A DNA stretch of 23,972 nt, from the NCBI GenBank assembly GCA_964544865.1, contig CAZJDV010000035.1, positions 1 through 23,972 on the forward strand. The letters are read 5' to 3'. This DNA comes from CAZJDV01 sp964544865 (GTDB taxonomy: Bacteria > Chloroflexota > Dehalococcoidia > Lucifugimonadales > CAJWER01). Of this stretch, positions 7,712 through 15,610 are shown piece after piece. Position numbers and translations under genes: made by a program. Below the pieces are notes generated by a model, which saw only the letters and a program-made list of their open reading frames with translations, searched no databases and was not told the DNA's origin. How positions within the stretch are numbered: the stretch's first letter is position 1; each line of letters starts with the position of its first letter.

Positions 7712-8899
7712 GTGGGCGCGGGCCTAGTGGGGCTTTTCGCGCTGGAAAAGACGGATGGCGGCGCCCGCGCCGGCAGTCTGCGCATGCCCCACGGTAGTGT
7801 GCCGACGCCCGCGTTCATGCCCGTGGCGACCCAGGGTTCCGTGAAGGCCGTCGACCCCGAAGACCTCCGGTCCCTCGGCGCCGATATCGTCCTGTCCAAT
7901 ACGTATCACCTGTACCTCAGGCCCGGCGTCGACGTCATTCGTGAGATGGGCGGGATTCACGATTTCATGGGGTGGAACGGCCCCATCCTCACCGACAGCG
8001 GCGGCTACCAGGGCTTCAGTCTGGAGCACCTCAGGGAGATCACCGAAGACGGCATCAAATTCAAATCGCACCTCGACGGGAGCCTGCACGCGTTCACGCC
8101 GGAGGCGGTAATCGAATATCAGGACGGCATCGGGGCCGACGTGATCATGCCGCTGGACGTGTGCGTCTCGACCCAGAGCGACCGCGCCGCGGTGGAGCTG
8201 GCGGTGGAGCGCACGACGCGATGGGCCGGGCGCTCCCTGGCGTCCCACGGCCGTGGGGACCAGGCCCTGTTCGGGATCGTGCAGGGCGGGCTGTTTCCCG
8301 ACCTGCGGGAGCGATCGGCCGGGCAGATCACGTCGCTGGGTTTTCCGGGATACGCCATAGGCGGGCTTAGCGTCGGAGAGACCAAGTCGGACATGTACGC
8401 GTTCACCGAGCTCGTCGCCCGGCGGCTGCCCGTGGACTCGCCACGGTATCTCATGGGGGTGGGGTCTCCCGAGGACCTGGTGGAGTGCGTCGCCCGGGGT
8501 ATAGATATGTTCGACTGCGCGCTGCCCACGCGCATCGCCCGCAGCGCCTCGCTTTTCACTCGCGCGGGCAGGGTGAACATCGACACCGCCCCCTTCAAGT
8601 CCAGAGAAGGCCCTATCGAGGCGGGGTGTGACTGCTACACGTGCCGGAACTTTTCCTCGGCCTACGTCCACCACCTGTTTCGCGCGAGGGAGCTCCTGGC
8701 GTTCCGGCTGGCCACGATACACAATTTACGTTTCGTGACCAGGCTGATGGAGGAGATGCGGTCCGCCATCCAGAATGGGGTGTTCGAAGCGTATCGGGCC
8801 GAATTCACAGAGACCTTCGTCCCGCCCGACGAAAACACCAGGCGGGATCAGAAGCGGCGCTGGCTGGCGGCCAGGAAGAAGGCGATGGGTGATGGGTGA
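7712..8899 (+). CDS. tgt: tRNA-guanine transglycosylase
   Basis: Exchanges G34 for preQ1 in tRNAs with GUN anticodons during queuosine synthesis. Seen in the 395 residues: RAGSLRMPHGSVPTPAFMPVAT at the start, LSNTYHL, TDSGGYQ (first catalytic Asp and guanine-stacking Tyr), GIVQGG, YAIGGLSVGE, FDCALPTR (nucleophile Asp), and the zinc site CDCYTC followed 26 residues later by His in TIHN, matching C-x-C-x2-C-x25-H. One oddity is GGYQG where most family members have GG(F/Y)QV. The GTG at 7712 has GGGAG 11 bases upstream; GTG at 7727 is an alternative. The last four residues (MGDG) come from a small tandem repeat, GATGGGT, that runs through the stop codon. Confidence 0.96.
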   Translation: MGAGLVGLFALEKTDGGARAGSLRMPHGSVPTPAFMPVATQGSVKAVDPEDLRSLGADIVLSNTYHLYLRPGVDVIREMGGIHDFMGWNGPILTDSGGYQGFSLEHLREITEDGIKFKSHLDGSLHAFTPEAVIEYQDGIGADVIMPLDVCVSTQSDRAAVELAVERTTRWAGRSLASHGRGDQALFGIVQGGLFPDLRERSAGQITSLGFPGYAIGGLSVGETKSDMYAFTELVARRLPVDSPRYLMGVGSPEDLVECVARGIDMFDCALPTRIARSASLFTRAGRVNIDTAPFKSREGPIEAGCDCYTCRNFSSAYVHHLFRARELLAFRLATIHNLRFVTRLMEEMRSAIQNGVFEAYRAEFTETFVPPDENTRRDQKRRWLAARKKAMGDG

Positions 8900-8970
8900 T
8901 AGGCCCAGACGAATTGAAGCATTCGCATACGCCGATCGCCTTCCTCCAACACCCAAAACCCAACACCCTC

Positions 8971-9549
8971 TTATCCCCCTACCCAGGTCTCCGAAAACGC
9001 CAGGCAGCAAGTGCTACTTTCGTTTCCGTGGCTGTCCTTCGGAAATGGCGTGCCCTGGGCCACCTCGCCGTCGATGGTCACCTGGGCCCTTCGCGCCGGG
9101 ACCAGGCAGCTATAGACGCCGTAGGACCGGTCCGGTACGCTACCCGGCTCCAGACTGACCATGAAGGGCTCGCCGAAGTCGTACCAGGTCAGATCGATGA
9201 TGTCCTCGTCGGACTCTACTGTCTCTGTCCAGAACGACCTCGCGTCGCCCGATTTCTCGAACTCGGCGCCAATGACCGGGATCCCGGTGTCCCGGTAATC
9301 GGGGGTCATGGAGCCCTGAATACCCTCCTGGAGCCACCGAACAAGGGCGATGTTGTCTGAGTAGATCCTGGGCTCGCCGGCCATCAGGTCGGTCGCCAGG
9401 AAGAGCGCGTGGCCCGGGCCGGCGGGTGACAGCAGAACACGCCAATGGCTGGCGCGGGTTGTGGCGTCGCCGCCCTCATCAAACAATAGCTGAATGAACG
9501 AGTTCTCTCCGGTCAGTTGTACCTTGTTGGGGTCTGTCGGGCTGGGCAT
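8971..9549 (-). CDS. Hypothetical protein, 192 residues
   Basis: I do not recognise this family. The product is soluble-looking and acidic, with no signal peptide or membrane segment. It contains several aromatic-rich stretches (WRVLLSPAG, HALFLATDLMAGEPRIYSDNIALVRWLQEGI, DLTWYDFGEPF) and ends with a CC pair about 13 residues from the C-terminus. It appears to be a real gene: ATG at 9549 has AAGAGGTG at proper spacing, a candidate extended -10 promoter lies upstream, and the reading frame has coherent composition. It is transcribed against tgt and away from the DUF2851 gene. The pattern PSPTDPNKVQLTGENSF at the N-terminus may help find relatives. Confidence 0.72.
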   Translation of the reverse strand: MPSPTDPNKVQLTGENSFIQLLFDEGGDATTRASHWRVLLSPAGPGHALFLATDLMAGEPRIYSDNIALVRWLQEGIQGSMTPDYRDTGIPVIGAEFEKSGDARSFWTETVESDEDIIDLTWYDFGEPFMVSLEPGSVPDRSYGVYSCLVPARRAQVTIDGEVAQGTPFPKDSHGNESSTCCLAFSETWVGG

Positions 9550-9582
9550 GCGGCACCTCTTCCACCGTGGAATTTACACTGA

Positions 9583-9613
9583 ATGATACCAGCCCCCGTG
9601 GCCGATAGCCACG
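9583..9613 (-). promoter_or_regulatory. Candidate extended -10 promoter with overlapping inverted repeat
   Basis: On the minus strand TGGTATCAT (extended -10, 9591-9583) lies about 35 bases before the 192-residue gene, with TGGCTA at 9611-9606 as a weak -35 at 17-base spacing. A perfect inverted repeat, CGTGGC (9597-9602) and GCCACG (9608-9613) around a 5-base loop, covers the -35, as an operator would. Confidence 0.4.
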
Positions 9614-9701
9614 TATCGGCGCAAGGACTTCGGACTGCGGCCGATCCGTCGGCGGGGCCCCGGCCGAAGGTGGAGTCTAATGCGGGCGGACGTGCTAAAA
9701 T

Positions 9702-10944
9702 ATGTTCTCGGCGCAGCACTGGACCGATAGCGAAGTCGTAGTGGCAGGCGTGCTACGTGGAATCGGGGAATTACCGGGACCGGCGGACCCGAAAGGGGAA
9801 CAGGCCGTGGCCCGCCTCTGGGGCAGGGTGCACGTTCTTGCCGAAGGGTTGGAGACCGAGGACGGCCGGTGCCTCCGGGTGGTGTATCCTGGGCGGCCCA
9901 GTGGACTGGCGGGCCCCGACTTTCGCGACACGGTACTCGAGACAGAAACCGGCGAGTTGATTACCGGCGACGTCGAGATCCACGTCGACGCGCTCGACTG
10001 GTATCGCCACGGCCACCACGCCGACCTGGGCTACAACGGGGTCGTCCTCCATCCGAAGAAGGCCGTCAGCTCCGCGCAGCAATCGAGGACGGCGACGCCG
10101 GTGGTTTCCCTCGCGCCCGTGGCGGGGATGCTGGAGGCGGTCTCGGATTCCCCGGTGGACGAGCCGCCCTGGACGGGAGTGCCTCGGGGGGAAGATCTAG
10201 GCGACGCGCTGGACCGCGCCGGAGACCGGAGGTTCCTGGCGAAGGCGATGGGATTCGCCCTGGAGCTGAGGAGCGGCGACCTCGACGAGCTGTTGTACCG
10301 GGCCGTCTAGGATGGACTGGGGTACGCATCTAACCGCAGGCCGTTCAGGCGGCTCACCGAGATTGTGTCCTTCTCGGCGCTGGGGGCGCTGAGGGACGAG
10401 CGACCCTCGACCAGGCTGCTGGCGATCAAGGCCATGCTCATGAGCGCGGCAGGCCTGCTCTCCCACGTCGATAGCGACGCCGAGCGCCGCGAGATGCGGG
10501 CGCTGCTCAGGCTTCTTCCCCGCTCGCGACGGCTGTCGGCGGGCGAATGGCGGCTGTTCCGGGTCAGGCCAGGTAATCATCCCGCGCGCCGCGCCGCTGG
10601 TCCAGGGGCTATCGGCCGGGCTGTACATCGGCGCGGGCCGGGCCCGTGATATCCCGGTCAACGCGGTGCTGCTCTTCATCCACGCCTGGGCGGGAGTGAC
10701 GCGGCAGCAGAGTCTGCAACGTTCGTGCCTGGAGCTATTCCGAGGGTTTCCGTCTATTGCGGACAACGAGATCAGCCGCGAGATGAGGCGGGTCTTGTCG
10801 CTGGAGAACGGGGCCGTCGAGGCCCGCGGAGCGCGCCGCTATCAGGGTTTGATCCAGCTCTACAAGAGCATGACGCGACAGACCCGGGCCGGCGCCGTCC
10901 TGTCGCCACGGCCGATGGCCGCCTCTAGGCGCCCTCTGCACTAG
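9702..10944 (+). pseudogene. DUF2851 family protein, interrupted by a stop and a frameshift
   Basis: The encoded pieces together match DUF2851, a family of unknown function. Diagnostic parts are PGRPSGLAGPDFRDTVLETETGELITGDVEIHVDALDWYRHGHH and YNGVVLHP in the first half, then DGLGYASNRRPF, GEWRLFRVRPGNHPARR and LLFIHAWAGV in the second. An in-frame TAG at 10308-10310 interrupts LLYRAV*DGLGY without any change of frame. A second break is a one-base frameshift near 10588-10596 in a CG-rich run, after which the protein continues to a TAG at 10942-10944. Apart from these two lesions the gene looks full length, so either it decayed recently or the consensus is wrong at two sites. The terminal TAG shares CTAG with the stop of the convergent lipoprotein gene. 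Confidence 0.82.
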
Positions 10945-11549
10945 CGCTGGCCGGCCTGGGCTAGCATCCTCTGGACCTCCACGGCCGCACGTGTGTCCCC
11001 GGCGTCCGTGTAAAGCTCCAGTGCTCTCACCAGATCGTCTATTGCCAGACGTGTATTGCCTGCGTCCAGATGCAGCACGGCGCGGTTCCGAATGGCGTCG
11101 GGAAATTTCGGTTTGAACTCTATCGCGCTGGTGAAGTCCTCCATGGCGAGCTCGAACTGATCCTCGTTGTAGTAGGCGAGGCCACGGAAGTGGTACGCCT
11201 TGGCGAAATCGGGCAATATCCGGAGCACCGTGTCGAAGGCGGCGATGGCGTCGTCGTACTGGGCAGCGTTGAGGAGCTGGACGGCCTGGGTATAGCGGAA
11301 CAGCACGTCCGGAGGCCGGGGCGTCTGCGTCGGCGTCGCGATGGGCGCGGGCGTCGGCGTGGGTTCCGGCGTAGAAGTGGGCTCCGGCGTGGCGGTGGGC
11401 GGCGGGGCCGAGGTGGGTTCCGGGGTCGCCGTGGCCGTCGGCTCGGCGGTCGGCGTGGGCGTCAACTCCGGCTCCGGCGTCGAGCAGCCGGCCACTATGA
11501 TCGCGGCCAGTGCTACGGCGGCCTTCAGCACCTTGAATCGCACTATCAC
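10941..11549 (-). CDS. TPR-repeat lipoprotein with Pro/Thr-rich linker
   Basis: A 202-residue exported lipoprotein. The N-terminus is a short basic and hydrophobic signal peptide ending in the lipobox IVAGC, with acylated Cys at about residue 22. A linker of about 55 residues made almost wholly of P, T, E and A follows (PTPEPTP-type repeats), then three to four TPR motifs (for example AAQYDDAIAAFDTVLRILPDFAKAYHFRGLAYYNEDQFELAMEDFTSAI). It probably sits on the outer face of the membrane as a protein-binding scaffold. The GTG at 11549 is preceded by GGGAGAG at 5-base spacing; GTG at 11543 is also possible. A second TPR lipoprotein lies at 17682 but has no such linker. Confidence 0.88.
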   Translation of the reverse strand: MIVRFKVLKAAVALAAIIVAGCSTPEPELTPTPTAEPTATATPEPTSAPPPTATPEPTSTPEPTPTPAPIATPTQTPRPPDVLFRYTQAVQLLNAAQYDDAIAAFDTVLRILPDFAKAYHFRGLAYYNEDQFELAMEDFTSAIEFKPKFPDAIRNRAVLHLDAGNTRLAIDDLVRALELYTDAGDTRAAVEVQRMLAQAGQR

Positions 11550-11654
11550 TGGCTCTCCCGCGTCCTGCCTGGGACAAGGTTTTCGTGTATCGTTCTAGAA
11601 TATCATAGAACCGCAAGGTCGACGGTCGTAACTTCGTTCGATAGAGGAGGCGCA

Positions 11655-12182
11655 GTGATAAGGAGTCTCGAAGGCAAGTGGCCGATGATCCATCCGACCG
11701 CGTTCGTCAGCGAGTTCGCCTACGTTGTCGGCGACGTGGAGGTAGGAGAGGAGTCAAGCATCTGGCCGGGGGCGGTCGTACGGGCCGACAACGGCAAGAT
11801 CACCATTGGCAGGTTCACCTGCATACAGGATAACTCCGTTGTGCACGGAGACGATGACGTCGTCATTGGCGACTGGGTCGCGATCGGCCACCGTGTGCTC
11901 TGCCACGCGCGAACCGTCGGTGACCGCGTGCTGATCGGCAGCGGGGCGACGGTGAACGACGGTGTGGAGATAGGCGAGGGCAGTCTGGTGGCGTCCGGCG
12001 CCACGCTGATCGAGAGAATGATAGTGCCGGCCCGATCCCTGGTCGTCGGCCTGCCGGGCCGGGTCCGTGGCCAGGTCGAAGAGCGCCACGTGGAGCTCAT
12101 CCGCCGGGCCTCCGAGGACTATGTGGAGAAGGCGGGCAGGTACAAGCGGGATGGCGGCCTGGAGGCGCCGGGCCGGGAGTAG
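11655..12182 (+). CDS. Gamma-carbonic anhydrase-like hexapeptide-repeat protein
   Basis: A 175-residue left-handed beta-helix protein of the gamma-carbonic anhydrase/PaaY/YrdA group. The I-G-x4 hexapeptide rungs run from about residue 22 to 120, and a C-terminal helix follows VVGLPGRVRG. The three zinc-ligand histidines of the family are present at 64 (SVVHG), 79 and 84 (IGHRVLCH), as is the RADNGKITIG segment with Arg43 and Asp45 and QDN at 58-60. Carbonic anhydrase or a related hydrolytic activity is therefore possible but not proven for this subgroup. The GTG at 11655 has GAGGAGG four bases upstream. The open frame extends further upstream, but that part is only a shadow of the lipoprotein gene on the other strand. 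Confidence 0.92.
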   Translation: MIRSLEGKWPMIHPTAFVSEFAYVVGDVEVGEESSIWPGAVVRADNGKITIGRFTCIQDNSVVHGDDDVVIGDWVAIGHRVLCHARTVGDRVLIGSGATVNDGVEIGEGSLVASGATLIERMIVPARSLVVGLPGRVRGQVEERHVELIRRASEDYVEKAGRYKRDGGLEAPGRE

Positions 12183-12240
12183 CGCCCGGGGGGTCTCCGT
12201 GGCGGTCTAAGGCCCCTTGCATCCGATGGGACGGCCCCGC

Positions 12241-13911
12241 CTACATCTCGTCGGGGGCGTCCATGATCATCAGGCTCAGGCACCGGGCGAGGACGACCCT
12301 CGCCGCCTCCACCAGTCTGAGCCGCGCCCTGGTGACGTCGATGTCTTCGGGCGCCGAGGAGACGACTCGGCACTGCTGGTAGAACAGGTGGAACGTGGTC
12401 GCCAGCTCCACGGCGTAGTGGGGCAGGTGGTGCGGCTCGAGCTCCCGGGCCATGAGCTCGATCAGTTCAGGCAGCAGGACCATCTTGCGAATGAGTGCCA
12501 GCTCGGCTTCGTGGCGAAGCAACGACAGGTCCCCCGTGGCGTAGTCGATGCCCCGCTCCCCGGCCAGCCGCAGGATGCTGGAGATGCGGGCGTGGGCGTA
12601 CTGGATGTAGTAGACCGGGTTCTCCGACGACTCTTCCTTGGCAAGCTCCAGGTCGAACTCGATCTGGGCGTCGAGCGACCGGGAGAGGAAGAAGAAGCGG
12701 CACGGGTCCACGCCGACCTCGTCTATCAACTCCCGCACGGTAATCAGGTCGCCGGTGCGTTTGGAGACCTTGACCACGTCGCCGCCCCGTTTGAGAGTGA
12801 CCATCTGGTTGACGAGCAGGTCCAGCCTGTCCGGGGAGACCCCCAGCGCCCCTGTCAGCGTTTTCATGAAACGGACATGCCCCTGGTGGTCCGCGCCCAG
12901 CAGGTCGATTACGCGGTCGAATCCGCGCTCGAAGAATTTGTTGTAGTGGTAAGCCACGTCCATCGCGAAATAGGTCGGGGCGCCGTTGCTCCTCAGGAAG
13001 ACCTTGTCCTGGTCGTCGCCGAGGGAGGCCGACTGGAACCACCTGGCGCCGTCCTTGTCGGCTAGCAAACCCCGGTCTTCGAGTAGCCTGGTCGCGGCGT
13101 CGAACTGGCCTCCAGTGTACAGACTGGCCTCGCGGAACCACACATCGTAGGTAACCCTCAGGGTGACCATGTCGGCGCGTATGCCGTCGATGATCCGCTG
13201 GAGGCCGAGCTTTCCGAGCTCGCCGGCGGCCTGCTCGGTGTCCATTGCCAGGAATTTTTCGCCGACCTCCTCCTGCAGTTCCCTGGCCAGCTCTACCAGG
13301 TACTCGCCCGAGTAGCCGTCGGTAGGGAGATCGGCGTCCAGGCCGTGGGCCTGTTTGTAGCGCGCCAGAAGCGACAAGTTGAACTTCGCCATCTGGGCGC
13401 CGGTATCGTTGAAGTAGTACTCCCGCACGACGGCGTAGCCGGCGGCTTCGAGCACGTTGGCCAGGGCGCTGCCCGCCACCGCGCCTCTGACGTGCCCCAC
13501 GTGGACCGGCCCCGTCGGATTGACGCTCACGAACTCCACCTGGATTTTTTGGCCCGCGCCGATGCTCAAGTCGCCGAAGGTGTCTCCGGCCGTCTGAATG
13601 ACCTCGACCTGCTCCGCGAGCCATCGTGGACTCAGCTCGAAATTGACAAACCCCGGCCGGGCGGCCCAGATCTTGCCCACCGGCTCCTCGACGGGTATCA
13701 GCGACGCCAGCTTTACCGCGATCTCAAACGGGTTCATCCCCATGAGCTTCGCCAACTTTAGCGGGGTGGTGGAGGCGAAGTCGCCGTTCTCGGGTTTTTG
13801 CGGGCGCTCCACGGACACTTCGCCAATCTCAGCGGCGGGCAAGGCCTCGTTGTCCTGCGCCCGTTGCAGCGCGTCGGCGGTGATCTGCGTGATGTGGTCT
13901 CTGATGGTCAT
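12241..13911 (-). CDS. argS: Arginyl-tRNA synthetase
   Basis: Charges tRNA-Arg. The 556 residues are full length for the family: an N-terminal additional domain (about 1-110), the class I signature HVGH at 137-140 within NPTGPVHVGHVRGA, YYFNDTGAQM, GADHQGHV, and the KMSKS-equivalent KVSKRTGD, then a helical anticodon-binding domain ending in LARCLSLMIMDAPDEM (LCLxLLGI-like end). The ATG at 13911 has AAAGGA about 10 bases upstream. The gene runs convergently with the carbonic-anhydrase-like gene. I see no frameshift or missing motif. Confidence 0.97.
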   Translation of the reverse strand: MTIRDHITQITADALQRAQDNEALPAAEIGEVSVERPQKPENGDFASTTPLKLAKLMGMNPFEIAVKLASLIPVEEPVGKIWAARPGFVNFELSPRWLAEQVEVIQTAGDTFGDLSIGAGQKIQVEFVSVNPTGPVHVGHVRGAVAGSALANVLEAAGYAVVREYYFNDTGAQMAKFNLSLLARYKQAHGLDADLPTDGYSGEYLVELARELQEEVGEKFLAMDTEQAAGELGKLGLQRIIDGIRADMVTLRVTYDVWFREASLYTGGQFDAATRLLEDRGLLADKDGARWFQSASLGDDQDKVFLRSNGAPTYFAMDVAYHYNKFFERGFDRVIDLLGADHQGHVRFMKTLTGALGVSPDRLDLLVNQMVTLKRGGDVVKVSKRTGDLITVRELIDEVGVDPCRFFFLSRSLDAQIEFDLELAKEESSENPVYYIQYAHARISSILRLAGERGIDYATGDLSLLRHEAELALIRKMVLLPELIELMARELEPHHLPHYAVELATTFHLFYQQCRVVSSAPEDIDVTRARLRLVEAARVVLARCLSLMIMDAPDEM

Positions 13912-14012
13912 TCACAGGTCCTTTGAATCGCCTGTAATCAAAAATAGCAGATGGGAAGCGCCGCCGCCAGTGGACGGGCGCGCGGCCAGGGTAGCCGCAT
14001 GGTGAACGGAGT

Positions 14013-14044
14013 TGAGTCCTTCGACAGGCTCAGGACGAACGTAT
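14013..14044. repeat. REP-like element inside the 3' end of the lamin-tail gene
   Basis: The plus strand reads CCTTCGACAGGCTCAGGAC followed by GAACG. Its reverse complement would encode FVLSLSKD, a peptide tail widely seen where this short dispersed element has invaded the end of a coding frame. The arms GTCCT and AGGAC can pair around an 11-base loop. A related fragment is at about 4917. Confidence 0.5.
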
Positions 14045-14590
14045 GTATTTCCCCGGCTCCCGCTGAACCTCTCGAACCAGGCACGTTATGGCCAGCCGGC
14101 GGGTCGCCATAGCTCATGGTGGAGACGAGCTTGCCCAACTGGTCGAACAGGCCCGCACGGTCCGGGTCCGAGTTGTTCCATACCGCGAGACTCCACTGAA
14201 AGCTGAATCCACTCGATTCCGGATGCACCTCGTTGGTATACACCCTGACGGTGTTACCCGGCTCCAGCGTGTGGGCAGGGAAGACGAAGCTGGGCCTCTC
14301 GTCGTCGGTGATGTCGGTCAGCCGTCATCCCTTCAGGTCTTGGGGTGCGCCGCCGAGGTTGACGATCTCCACGTACTCGTTTGGCTCCCGGGGTAATACG
14401 ACGCCGTCGAAAAAGATGCACGCAATTCGGACATCAGGCTGTGCGGCGGGAGCGGCCTTGCTCGTCGGCGAGGGTACGGTGGCAGCGGTCGGCGACGAGG
14501 GTACCGGAACGGGCGCGGGGCTCGGCGAGGGAGGCGCGAGGGTCGGCGTGGTTGTTGGGGCGGTTGAATTGTCCGGCGTCACCGTTGGGG

Positions 14591-14738
14591 ACGGTGGGAC
14601 TGGCGTGGGACTGGNNNNNNNNNNNNNNNNNNNNNNNNNNNNNNNNNNNNNNNNNNNNNNNNNNNNNNNNNNNNNNNNNNNNNNNNNNNNNNNNNNNNNN
14701 NNNNNNNNNNNNNNGTGGGACTGGCGTGGGACTGGGTG
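14591..14738. repeat. Tandem repeat bounding a 100-N assembly gap
   Basis: Exactly 100 N (14615-14714) are flanked on both sides by the same sequence, two tandem copies of GTGGGACTGG separated by C. The assembler therefore stopped inside a repeat coding for Pro/Thr/Val-rich linker, and 100 is probably a placeholder rather than a measured length. No frame can be carried across it. Confidence 0.9.
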
Positions 14739-15610
14739 AGGGCGTCGGCGTCACCGAAGGCGGCATCAGGTTCGGTGTGGGCGTGGGGGACGGCGCCGGG
14801 GTTGGCGTGCATGTCGGCAGTAGGGTTGGGACGGGCAAGAACCGCGTGAGGGTGTTGTTGGTCTCGTCGCTCTCCGCCACCAGCCTGGTTGCGTCAACGG
14901 ACGCAGTTGTCTCACCCATGGTTGCGAAGCCGGAAAACCAGAACGAGACCTCTTGCCCTGCGCCGAGACCCGCTCCGTGCTGTTCACCTCCACGACGAAG
15001 GGTGAGGCGAGGCCGTTCCCGGCGTTGGCGATCTCGACTCGAAGGCCCAGCACGGTGGACGTGTAGCCGCACGAATTTCCTGTCTCAAGCTGGACTCCCA
15101 TGCCCGCTATGAACAGGTCGGGTAGGTCGACGGGCGCAGCGGGAGATGGCGTCACGCTCGGAGGCGGCCGGGGAGATGGCGTCGGGGTTGGCGTGCCGGT
15201 CGGCGTCGCCGTTGGCGATGGAATCGGCGATGCGGTGTGTGCGGGCGCCGGCATCGGAGACGGCTCGACGGTGGGCGAGGGTGTGGCCGTGGCGGTGGGG
15301 GCGGGCGTGGACGTCGATGGCGCGATAATCTCTGGGGTCTGGGTGGCCGCTGGCTGGGCCGTCAGGAAAGTGGCCGTGGGAGATGGAGTCACCGTTTCCA
15401 CCGCCGCGGGGGCCATGGCGGTTTCGGTCGCCGTGGGCGCCGCCGCTGCTACGGCAAGGTCTTCGTCGCTCGAGCCCGAGCAGCCTGAAATGGCCAGCGC
15501 GGCAAAGAGGGCGAGCGCCGATGCGGACGCCAGAGCGGGTCGGAGTATCGACCTCTCACGAAAGGAGCTGTGGCGCACCGGGACACCTTGGGGCAGGCCT
15601 CAAGGTGGGG

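Larger units (their letters stand above)
13938..15578 (-). pseudogene. Lipoprotein with CARDB and lamin-tail domains; frameshift, gap and nonsense codon
   Basis: Domain order: signal peptide with lipobox AISGC (Cys about residue 33), a long Pro/Thr/Ala linker, a CARDB-like Ig domain (DLFIAGMGVQLE...GLRVEIANAGNG...VDATRLVAESDETNN), a second P/T linker, then a lamin-tail domain (DGVVLPREPNEYVEIVNLGGAPQDLKG, RLTDITDDERPSF, SFQWSLAVWNN). The GTG start at 15578 has AAGGTG upstream and lies 32 bases after selD. Three problems break it: a frameshift near 14960-14975 in the CARDB domain, the 100-N gap in the second linker, and an in-frame TGA at about 14325-14327 where the lamin-tail family has Trp. 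The frame continues beyond the TGA to 13938. Probably a surface-anchored protein; sequence error versus decay is unresolved. Confidence 0.78.

Noticed and set aside
10308..10310. TAG in the DUF2851 gene as recoded (pyrrolysine-like) codon
   Set aside because: The same gene has a separate frameshift, TAG ends other genes in the window, and nothing else points to TAG recoding.
11341..11480. CRISPR-like or satellite array in GC-rich repeats
   Set aside because: The periodicity comes from PTPEPT codons of the lipoprotein linker; no spacers or conserved repeat units.
14325..14327. UGA in the lamin-tail domain as a third selenocysteine codon
   Set aside because: The family has Trp at this place (LKGW), not Cys; the same gene carries other lesions, so a nonsense change or base error is more likely.
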